From: Flavobacteriales bacterium
Lineage (GTDB): Bacteria; Bacteroidota; Bacteroidia; NS11-12g; UBA955
Assembly (NCBI GenBank): GCA_947472115.1
Contig: CANIZU010000077.1
Location: forward strand, 1 to 8,031
Reading direction: 5' to 3'
Length of the DNA: 8,031 bases
The notes under the pieces were generated by a model. That model made no database searches and was not told where the DNA came from. It saw only the letters and a program-made list of their open reading frames with translations. The stretch's first letter is position 1, and the number at the start of each line of letters is the position of its first letter. A program made the translations under genes and the position numbers. Positions 1-4,574 of this stretch are shown piece after piece.

Positions 1-127
1 CGACCTGGAAAGACCTTTGGAAGTGGTTGAGGTAAGTCGAATTGCTGTTGGGGATATGCTCTGCAAGCCGTTGCCGACGCTAATAGGGGTAAATGGAACG
101 CGAAACTTGCGTTTTTACAAGGTGTAG
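1..127 (+). CDS. C-terminal end of an unidentified protein (5' partial)
   Basis: Reading from base 2 the + strand is open for 41 codons and ends at a TAG at 125-127. The residues (for example VEVSRIAVGDML early on and NLRFYKV at the end) look like an ordinary folded protein, and the codons favour TTG, GTT, GAT and GAA as in the other genes of the window. I do not recognise the family and the start lies outside the window. Its last 13 bases overlap the end of the convergent minus-strand gene. The minus strand is also open here, but its translation is rich in Ser, Thr and Pro and looks like an antisense shadow, so I prefer the + strand. The call rests on composition alone. Confidence 0.5.
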   Translation, partial: DLERPLEVVEVSRIAVGDMLCKPLPTLIGVNGTRNLRFYKV

Positions 128-963
128 TTTATGCCAACGCTGAGGCCTATTGAGTTTACGCCACCGCCGAGCGATGCTTGGTAGCCAATATTTCTCAGGC
201 CTTTGAAGGATTGTTTGATAGAAATCAAAGTGACTTGAATCCCCTGTGCATTGATGCCTCCGTTGAAAGCAGGGATGTAGGCTGTTCCGGTATCATAACT
301 CATACGTTGGGTTTGATAGTCGATTCTGCTGTTACCCAATGCGATCCCAGAAGAAATTGCCATCGTACTTTTGGGTTTGGTTTTAAGATACCAAGCGTAG
401 TTAATTGTCCCCATGAAGGCGTTCATGTTTACTACATATTGAAAGGATGAATAATTTCCTGGCTTGTCGAAATCGGGGTATTGCAAAGTGTCGGTTTTTA
501 CTTGTGCCCATGCATAGACCAGTCCCATTGTCCATCGGTCGCGAAAATGATATTGGTAGCCGATAGATTGTGGTTTTTTACTTATTAAACTGTTGCCCAT
601 CGATCCGAAAGTGGGTTCTAGGTTTTCTTTTAATCCTTTTGCAATGATGTTTACCAGAACTTTCGAATTTCTATCCCAATAAAAGGTCATTGCTTCCTTT
701 TGGAAAGGGTGTAAGGGGTGCTTGTCGATGCTCGTCAAGTTTGAATTTACTGAGGTCTGATTCCCATTCCTATTCTCGATCGGAGATTTATTCTCAGTTG
801 AGATCGGTGTTGTCTTACTTGATGTGGTAGCGGATTTTTTGGGTTTTTCCACGATGGTTTCTTGAACCTTAATGGTGTCGTCGTTACCAGAATACTGGGC
901 TTGTGTTGGTTGAGCAATGAAAAATGCAACTGCTAGTGAAACGGATGTAATGAAGCTACGCAT
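115..963 (-). CDS. Secreted protein, probable outer-membrane beta-barrel
   Basis: This 282-residue protein has a signal peptide: one Arg at position 2, a hydrophobic core at about 4-17, and a likely signal peptidase I site after PTQA (residue 22). Residues 24-80 form a Lys/Ser/Thr/Asn-rich, low-complexity linker. From about residue 130 there are alternating polar and hydrophobic stretches with many aromatic and Gly residues (SIGYQYHFRDRWTMGLVY, FMGTINYAWYL, IGYQASLGGGVN). The last strand ends GINYTL at the C-terminus, a common pattern in outer-membrane barrels. I infer a small barrel anchored in the outer membrane, with the linker exposed or periplasmic. The ATG at 963 is favoured because an in-frame TAG lies 24 bases upstream and the signal peptide begins directly after the start. 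The ligand or function is unknown. A DUF-type surface protein that is not a barrel remains possible. Confidence 0.7.
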   Translation of the reverse strand: MRSFITSVSLAVAFFIAQPTQAQYSGNDDTIKVQETIVEKPKKSATTSSKTTPISTENKSPIENRNGNQTSVNSNLTSIDKHPLHPFQKEAMTFYWDRNSKVLVNIIAKGLKENLEPTFGSMGNSLISKKPQSIGYQYHFRDRWTMGLVYAWAQVKTDTLQYPDFDKPGNYSSFQYVVNMNAFMGTINYAWYLKTKPKSTMAISSGIALGNSRIDYQTQRMSYDTGTAYIPAFNGGINAQGIQVTLISIKQSFKGLRNIGYQASLGGGVNSIGLSVGINYTL

Positions 964-1009
964 GTCGCAATTTACCGAGAAAATCTAATGTTTGTCGTTT
1001 TGTAGCCAT
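956..1009 (-). CDS. Possible 17-residue leader peptide overlapping the beta-barrel gene start
   Basis: On the minus strand an ATG at 1009-1007 opens a frame encoding MATKRQTLDFLGKLRHA, ending in TAG at 958-956. It overlaps the first 8 bases of the beta-barrel gene (CATGCGTAG), an arrangement that allows translational coupling. Nothing shows it is translated. It could be a leader or upstream ORF, a chance frame, or the true N-terminus of the longer gene if one base were missing in the sequence. It resembles no family I know. Confidence 0.25.
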   Translation of the reverse strand: MATKRQTLDFLGKLRHA

Positions 1010-1025
1010 TGGATCAATGAATTTT

Positions 1026-1057
1026 CTTGCAAGGTTGATGCAATTGTACGATATTTG
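1026..1057 (+). promoter_or_regulatory. Probable promoter of the YceI gene
   Basis: A -33-like CTTG at 1026-1029 is followed, after a 20-base spacer, by GATATTTG at 1050-1057. The Bacteroidota consensus is TTTG, 19-21 bases, TAnnTTTG, so each box has one mismatch and the spacing fits. Transcription would start near 1061, leaving a 5' leader of about 32 bases that is very A-rich, as is common in this phylum in place of a Shine-Dalgarno sequence. Confidence 0.4.
1041..1048 (-). promoter_or_regulatory. Possible -7 box of the divergent beta-barrel gene
   Basis: On the minus strand TACAATTG (1048 to 1041) matches TAnnTTTG at all but one of the fixed positions. It lies about 30 bases upstream of the 17-codon frame and 77 bases upstream of the beta-barrel ATG. 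No clear TTTG is seen at the expected -33 position, where the sequence is T-rich. This is weak evidence taken alone. Confidence 0.25.
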
Positions 1058-1092
1058 TTGTAACGAATAAAAAAATAAAAAGATATACGAAT

Positions 1093-1641
1093 ATGACAAC
1101 ACAAACTTTAGCACAATGGAATTTGGATCCTTCGCACAGCGAAGCGCAATTCAAGGTTAGGCACTTGGTGATTTCTACGGTAACCGGTAAGTTTAAAGAA
1201 TTTTCGGCGACGTTGCATGCAGCGAGCAGCACAGATTTTTCTGGTGCTCAGGTTGCTTTTTCTGCGGTTGTTAGTTCTATCGACACGAATAGTGCGGATC
1301 GCGACGGACATTTGCAATCACCTGAGTTTTTTGATGCGGCTCAGTTCCCTAGCATCGATTTTAAGAGTACTTCATTTGAGAAAATTTCGGACAATGAGTA
1401 TACTGTTGTGGGCGATTTGACAATGAAGGGTGTAACCAACACAGTAGCGTTGAAGGCTGAGTTTGGTGGCGAGATGGTAGATCCTTGGGGCAATCACAAA
1501 ATTGGTTTTGAGGTAACGGGTGTTGTGAAGCGCGAGGAATTCGGTTTGACTTGGAGTGCAGTAACTGAGGCAGGTGGTATAGTGGTTGGAAGCGACGTGA
1601 AGTTGATTTTCAACGTACAGTTTGCTCCAGCGCAGGCGTAA
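1093..1641 (+). CDS. YceI-family protein
   Basis: This 182-residue protein fits the YceI family (PF04264), lipocalin-like barrels that bind polyprenoid or other long lipids. The family pattern is clear: a start resembling WNLDPSHSEAQFKVRHL, VTGKFKEFSATL, SIDTNSADRDGHLQSPEFFD, FPSIDFKST, VVGDLTMKGVTN, and near the end KREEFGLTWSAVTEAGGIVVG. The length is normal for the family. E. coli YceI is periplasmic, but this one has no signal peptide before the family's N-terminal strand, so it is probably cytoplasmic, as in the many leaderless Bacteroidota members. The ATG at 1093 sits at the family start and follows an A-rich leader. It is flanked by a divergent gene and a strong terminator, so it is probably transcribed alone. 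The natural ligand cannot be told from sequence. Confidence 0.93.
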   Translation: MTTQTLAQWNLDPSHSEAQFKVRHLVISTVTGKFKEFSATLHAASSTDFSGAQVAFSAVVSSIDTNSADRDGHLQSPEFFDAAQFPSIDFKSTSFEKISDNEYTVVGDLTMKGVTNTVALKAEFGGEMVDPWGNHKIGFEVTGVVKREEFGLTWSAVTEAGGIVVGSDVKLIFNVQFAPAQA

Positions 1642-1660
1642 GTTTGTTTTTAATAGTGTG

Positions 1661-1697
1661 AACGGGGGCCGCGCTGCGCGCGGCCCCCGTTTTTTTT
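1661..1697 (+). terminator. Strong rho-independent terminator after the YceI gene
   Basis: Arms at 1661-1674 and 1678-1691 can form a 14-bp perfect stem with a 3-base loop (TGC). The inner 12 pairs include 11 G-C pairs in an unbroken run, and eight T's follow at 1690-1697. It begins 20 bases after the YceI stop codon. On the opposite strand no T-run follows the stem, so it acts for + strand transcription only. Confidence 0.93.
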
Positions 1698-1709
1698 GTT
1701 TCTTTGTGT

Positions 1710-2771
1710 ATGCAAAAATCGACTGTCCGACAGAATAGCTATCTCCTCCTGTTGGTTGTATTTGGCCTTTTTATTGCCTCGGAGCTGTTGGGTTTTTTGT
1801 CGGGATTCCTCGGCGCACTTACCCTCTATTTTTTCTTGCGTAAACCCCAAGCCTATCTGGATAAACGCTATAAATTGGGCAATCAAAAATCTACCATTTT
1901 TTTGTTGATTACGAGTTTTTTGTTGATCGTAGTCCCCGCAGGATTGATCATCGGAGAAGTAACTGCCCGGTTGGCCGATGTGGTATCGCATAGCGAACAG
2001 GTATTACAATCTATTAATTTGTTTATCACCGAGCAAGAGCAGCGCTTTGGTTTTGAGATTCTCACCGCCGAAAACCTTAAACAGGCTTCTTCGTTTCTCA
2101 CCGCCGCGGCGACTTCCATGGTTGGGGTGATTGCCAATTCATTTGCTACGGTGGCAGTGATGTATTTTGTGCTCTATTTTATGTTACTCAACCGCAGAGC
2201 GATGGAAGCCTGGTTTTTTACCTATCTACCGCTAGAAGATAATCACATCGCCCTCATTGGCAAGGAACTGAATTCACTGGTGATTTCGAATGCGGCGGGT
2301 ATTCCAGCTACTGCTTTTGTACAAGCCATTCTCGCTGTGATTTGCTATGCGTTTTTGGGTGTCGATGATTTGTTGTTTTGGTTCTGTGCCACCGCCATCG
2401 CAGCGATAATCCCACTCGTGGGGGCGAGTCTTGCCTATGTGCCGTTGGCTGTCTTGCAGTATACTTCTGGACATCCTACGCAAGCTTGGGTAGTGTTGAT
2501 TTTTGGGATTGCGGTGTTGGGGACAGTTGACAATGTTGTACGTCTATATATTCAAAAGAAATGGGGCGATGCGCATCCGCTGATCACCATTTTCGGGGTG
2601 ATTATTGGGGTGAATATTTTCGGATTTATGGGCTTAATTTTTGGTCCGATACTCATCAGTTTGTTTATCCTGCTGGTGAAAATTTACATGCGTGAGTTTC
2701 ATGTGGGCGGGATGACATATACGGGCAATTTGGATGCACCCAATGCACATCAAGGCAAGACAGAGGTCTAA
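1710..2771 (+). CDS. AI-2E / PerM family membrane transporter
   Basis: This 353-residue inner-membrane protein belongs to the AI-2E transporter family (PF01594), whose members are thought to be exporters or Na+/H+ antiporters; the autoinducer-2 role is shown for few. Hydrophobic segments lie at about 11-43 (two), 62-83, 139-160, 198-215, 219-250, 258-272 and 290-325, with the usual soluble, amphipathic stretch between the third and fourth (85-135). The family motif IPLVGASLAYVPLAVLQY is at 234-251, and the ending GDAHPLITIFGVIIG plus FGFMGLIFGP (286-313) is typical. The ATG at 1710 is used; a TTG two codons upstream adds nothing. It starts 12 bases after the T-run of the preceding terminator, so its promoter is hard to place. 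The pentapeptide gene follows after 55 bases in the same direction and may be co-transcribed. The substrate is unknown. Confidence 0.9.
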   Translation: MQKSTVRQNSYLLLLVVFGLFIASELLGFLSGFLGALTLYFFLRKPQAYLDKRYKLGNQKSTIFLLITSFLLIVVPAGLIIGEVTARLADVVSHSEQVLQSINLFITEQEQRFGFEILTAENLKQASSFLTAAATSMVGVIANSFATVAVMYFVLYFMLLNRRAMEAWFFTYLPLEDNHIALIGKELNSLVISNAAGIPATAFVQAILAVICYAFLGVDDLLFWFCATAIAAIIPLVGASLAYVPLAVLQYTSGHPTQAWVVLIFGIAVLGTVDNVVRLYIQKKWGDAHPLITIFGVIIGVNIFGFMGLIFGPILISLFILLVKIYMREFHVGGMTYTGNLDAPNAHQGKTEV

Positions 2772-2826
2772 AAAGTTGGAGCATAGCAAATCAATGAAAG
2801 ATAGAATCAAAATACAACGCTGAATC

Positions 2827-3396
2827 ATGTCGATTTACCAATACGATCAAAAATTCGAACACATTCTCGCTCTTGAGCATCCATTTGCTGTTGGGGAATA
2901 CGAAGAATGCGTTTTTTCTCATGTCGATTTTGGATCGGCCAACCTCACCGATTTCAATTTCTCGGGCTGTGTGTTTGCGCATTGCAATTTAAGCGGGGTG
3001 CGTTTGGATGGTGCCATTTTGCGCGATTGTAAATTTGAGCATTGCAAGTTGCTGGGGCTTAGGTTCGAGACCTGTAATACGCTTATTTTTTCGGTGTCGT
3101 TCGCGGATTGTTTGTTGGATCACTCATCGTTTTATCAACTCAAACTAAAGAAAACCCCTTTTTCGCGATGTCATTTGAAGGAGGTAGATTTTACCGAGGC
3201 CGACCTAAGTGAGGTCGATTTTGCTGATTGTAATCTCATGGATGCGCTGTTTGATCGGACCAATTTGGAGAAGGCGAATTTTTCAACGGCACAGTATTAT
3301 CGCATCGATCCCAATACCAATAACATCAAAAAGGCCAAATTTTCTTTGGATGGATTGCCGGGGTTATTGGCAGCCTACAATATTGAGATTCGATAG
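2827..3396 (+). CDS. Pentapeptide-repeat protein
   Basis: This 189-residue protein has Phe or Leu every fifth residue, the mark of the right-handed quadrilateral beta-helix. Two regular runs are visible: central residues at 30, 35, 40 and so on to 80, and after a two-residue phase shift near 85-92, 92 to 152 without a break. The shift may be a kink or a small loop. Residues 1-25 and 155-189 fall outside the repeats, and the tail (KAKFSLDGLPGLLAAYNIEI) could be a helical cap or dimer interface. All nine cysteines occupy the i-2 position of a repeat. Qnr and MfpA proteins of this fold mimic DNA and protect gyrase from quinolones; Qnr is about 218 residues, somewhat longer, and I have no evidence that this protein acts so. 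There is no signal peptide, so it is cytoplasmic. The start ATG has no Shine-Dalgarno sequence. A 9-codon frame at 2794-2823 just upstream is probably chance. Confidence 0.92.
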   Translation: MSIYQYDQKFEHILALEHPFAVGEYEECVFSHVDFGSANLTDFNFSGCVFAHCNLSGVRLDGAILRDCKFEHCKLLGLRFETCNTLIFSVSFADCLLDHSSFYQLKLKKTPFSRCHLKEVDFTEADLSEVDFADCNLMDALFDRTNLEKANFSTAQYYRIDPNTNNIKKAKFSLDGLPGLLAAYNIEIR

Positions 3397-3403
3397 TTGG
3401 ATT

Positions 3404-3477
3404 TTTTACAAATTGAAATTCGGGTTTTGCGATTTTCATCCTTGATGGATGTAGTTTAATGCGCGAAATTTGTAAAA
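3404..3477. repeat. 11-bp inverted repeat enclosing a small hairpin, between two genes
   Basis: TTTTACAAATT at 3404-3414 is the exact reverse complement of AATTTGTAAAA at 3467-3477, with 52 bases between. Within these lies a 5-bp hairpin, CATCC (3437-3441) and GGATG (3447-3451). The left arm begins 8 bases after the pentapeptide gene stop; the right arm ends 10 bases before the -7 box of the toxin-antitoxin genes. No T-run follows, so it is not a normal terminator. It could be a pair of operator half-sites for the antitoxin or a folded 3' end of the upstream mRNA. Confidence 0.5.
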
Positions 3478-3487
3478 CCTTTTGTTG

Positions 3488-3495
3488 TAACTTTG
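3488..3495 (+). promoter_or_regulatory. -7 promoter box of the mazEF-type pair
   Basis: TAACTTTG is an exact match to TAnnTTTG. It ends 7 bases before the antitoxin ATG, so the transcript would have a 5' leader of only about 4 bases, or none. A TTTG at 3469-3472 is the best -33 candidate, but the spacer of 15 bases is short of the usual 19-21. Confidence 0.5.
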
Positions 3496-3502
3496 TTTTA
3501 AC

Positions 3503-3766
3503 ATGATTACCGTTAAACTCAGAAACATAGGCAACAGCAAGGGGATAATTATTCCTAAAGAACTATTGGCTTTGTGTAATATGGACGAGGAAGTAAGCAT
3601 CGAAATAAAAGGTCAGCAATTGATTGTGAGTAAGGTATCGGGTAAAAGCATCGACTGGGATAGTGCTTTTCAACAATGCGATACAGAGAATCTATCCGAA
3701 AGGCAAATTGCCCAAACGTTTACGGATTTTCCAAACACATTTGATCAGGAGGAATGGACATGGTGA
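3503..3766 (+). CDS. MazE/AbrB-type antitoxin
   Basis: This 87-residue protein has an N-terminal AbrB/MazE swapped-hairpin DNA-binding domain (about 3-46). The diagnostic stretch is LRNIGNSKGIIIPKELL at 6-22, followed by VSIEIKGQQLIVSK. The C-terminal half (50-87) is acidic and probably disordered until bound, ending in aromatic residues (DQEEWTW); in this class such a tail wraps the MazF toxin. The protein would neutralise the toxin encoded next and, with it, repress the shared promoter. The last codons also contain the toxin's Shine-Dalgarno sequence. The ATG at 3503 lies directly behind a perfect -7 box. A solitary AbrB-type regulator is ruled out by the overlapping toxin gene. Confidence 0.9.
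   Translation: MITVKLRNIGNSKGIIIPKELLALCNMDEEVSIEIKGQQLIVSKVSGKSIDWDSAFQQCDTENLSERQIAQTFTDFPNTFDQEEWTW
3747..3752 (+). promoter_or_regulatory. Shine-Dalgarno sequence of the toxin gene, inside the antitoxin gene
   Basis: AGGAGG is a full anti-16S match, lying 7 bases before the ATG at 3760 but only 1 base before the ATG at 3754. It therefore picks 3760 as the toxin start. It is the only strong Shine-Dalgarno sequence I see before a start in this window. Confidence 0.75.
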
Positions 3767-4092
3767 AAAAGCAATACGATGTGTGGATGATTCAACTTGA
3801 TCCCGCCCTTGGGTCTGAGATTCAAAAGGTGCGTCCCTGTCTCGTGGTTTCGCCCACCGCGTCAAATAATTTCCTGAAGCGCTCAGTAGTTGTCCCGTTG
3901 ACATCCACTCGAAAATCATTGCCAACGCGTCTGGATTGTATGTTTCAGAAACGACAAGGCCAGTTGGCGATAGATCAGGTTAGGGCTGTGGACGATCAGC
4001 GTTTTTTACAGCGACTAGGTAGCATCGACAAGAAATCGGCCCGTGGAACGGCTGATTTATTGATGCAGTTTTTTCGATATCCCACAGAGTAA
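3760..4092 (+). CDS. MazF/PemK-family mRNA endoribonuclease toxin
   Basis: This 110-residue protein has the MazF fold signature: YDVWMIQLDPALGSEIQKVRP near the N-terminus, CLVVSP, VVVPLTST and QVRAVDDQR. MazF enzymes cut single-stranded RNA at short specific sequences and so arrest translation. With the start at 3760 the Arg of KVRP is residue 25 and the Thr of PLTST is residue 48, the same numbers as the catalytic Arg25 and Thr48 of Bacillus subtilis MazF; both are kept, so the toxin looks active. An ATG two codons upstream (3754) would add only MD and is too close to the Shine-Dalgarno sequence. The gene overlaps the antitoxin by 7 bases (ATGGTGA), suggesting coupled translation. The cleavage sequence cannot be read from the protein. 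Confidence 0.92.
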   Translation: MVKKQYDVWMIQLDPALGSEIQKVRPCLVVSPTASNNFLKRSVVVPLTSTRKSLPTRLDCMFQKRQGQLAIDQVRAVDDQRFLQRLGSIDKKSARGTADLLMQFFRYPTE

Positions 4093-4121
4093 GACAAGGT
4101 TCAGGGGTAATTGGTTTTTTA

Positions 4122-4146
4122 TAGTACTTTGTATTACATAGTACTA
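4122..4146. promoter_or_regulatory. 25-bp palindromic operator, probably for the PadR regulator
   Basis: The two halves match at 22 of 25 positions. The outer arms are TAGTACT (4122-4128) and AGTACTA (4140-4146), the inner arms TGTA (4130-4133) and TACA (4135-4138), around a central base at 4134; the only non-matching positions are 4129, 4134 and 4139. Characterised PadR operators are also long palindromes, with ATGT and ACAT half-sites in several firmicutes, which the inner arms resemble. It ends 11 bases before the -7 box, so a bound dimer would cover the -33 region. I infer autorepression of the operon. Confidence 0.75.
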
Positions 4147-4157
4147 AAATTTTAATG

Positions 4158-4165
4158 TATGTTTG
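4158..4165 (+). promoter_or_regulatory. -7 promoter box of the padR-pspC operon
   Basis: TATGTTTG is an exact match to TAnnTTTG. The expected transcription start is at 4169-4170, on or beside the ATG at 4170, so the mRNA is probably leaderless. No TTTG is found 19-21 bases upstream; the nearest (4128-4131) is 26 bases away and lies within the palindrome. Confidence 0.55.
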
Positions 4166-4169
4166 TGCC

Positions 4170-4574
4170 ATGGATTTGGAAAATACCCAATCGCAGATGC
4201 GCAAGGGGATCTTAGAGTACTGCATTTTACAGATTATTTCTCAGGGGTCTTGTTATTCATCCGACATACTGGATCGTCTTAAGCATGCCAAATTGTTGGT
4301 GGTGGAGGGTACTTTGTATCCGTTGCTCACTCGCCTGAAAAATGGGGGATTGTTGAGTTATCGCTGGGAGGAATCCAAATCAGGTCCGCCGCGGAAATAT
4401 TTTGAGATCACTGAAACCGGTGCAGAATTTTTGGCATCGCTGCGCAGTACCTGGTCGGAATTGCAGTTTGCCGTAGATTGTGTATCGCGCATCGCAACGA
4501 ATCAGAAATTGAATCATATCGAAAATAATCAAAATCAAAATCAAAATCAAACCACATCAACTCAACAACCATGA
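4170..4574 (+). CDS. PadR-family transcriptional repressor
   Basis: This 134-residue protein carries a PadR winged-helix domain over about residues 9-92: MRKGILEYCILQIIS, SDILDRLKHAKLLVVEGTLYP, LLTRLKNGGLLSYRWEES, and the wing GPPRKYFEITETG. The VVEGTLYPLL helix is the DNA-recognition region in PadR. The C-terminal part (93-134) begins as a helix that may dimerise, and ends in a low-complexity tail with four Asn-Gln pairs. An in-frame ATG at 4155 would add MYVCA, but that codon lies upstream of the -7 box and homologues of this type begin near MDLENTQ, so 4170 is preferred. The stop overlaps the start of the next gene (ATGA). With the palindrome upstream it is most likely an autorepressor of the padR-pspC-peptidase operon; the inducing signal, perhaps membrane stress, is unknown. 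Confidence 0.93.
   Translation: MDLENTQSQMRKGILEYCILQIISQGSCYSSDILDRLKHAKLLVVEGTLYPLLTRLKNGGLLSYRWEESKSGPPRKYFEITETGAEFLASLRSTWSELQFAVDCVSRIATNQKLNHIENNQNQNQNQTTSTQQP
4527..4550 (+). repeat. Four tandem copies of AATCAA at the end of the padR gene
   Basis: Four exact 6-bp units encode Asn-Gln four times (residues 120-127). Gain or loss of a unit would keep the frame, so it would change tail length without breaking the gene. Confidence 0.9.

Noticed and set aside
1..111. Open minus-strand frame in phase with, and downstream of, the beta-barrel stop codon
   Set aside because: Its Ser/Thr/Pro-rich translation looks like a shadow of the + strand frame, and the barrel protein ends naturally at its stop with a typical terminal strand.
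2794..2823. Nine-codon frame between the transporter and pentapeptide genes
   Set aside because: Very short, no ribosome site or overlap with a gene start, and no feature suggesting a leader peptide; ends 3 bases before the real ATG by chance.
2827..3396. Calling the pentapeptide protein a quinolone-resistance Qnr determinant
   Set aside because: The fold is shared, but length, tail and loop pattern differ and nothing in the sequence shows gyrase binding.
3754..3759. Upstream ATG as the toxin start
   Set aside because: Only one base from the Shine-Dalgarno sequence, too close for initiation; 3760 has ideal spacing and gives family numbering of the catalytic residues.
2827..4092. Pentapeptide protein plus mazEF as one three-part defence or toxin system
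   Set aside because: A 106-bp gap with its own promoter box separates them; only adjacency supports a link.
4155..4169. Upstream ATG as the padR start
   Set aside because: It lies upstream of the -7 box and would add only five residues not typical of the family; 4170 fits both the promoter and the family N-terminus.
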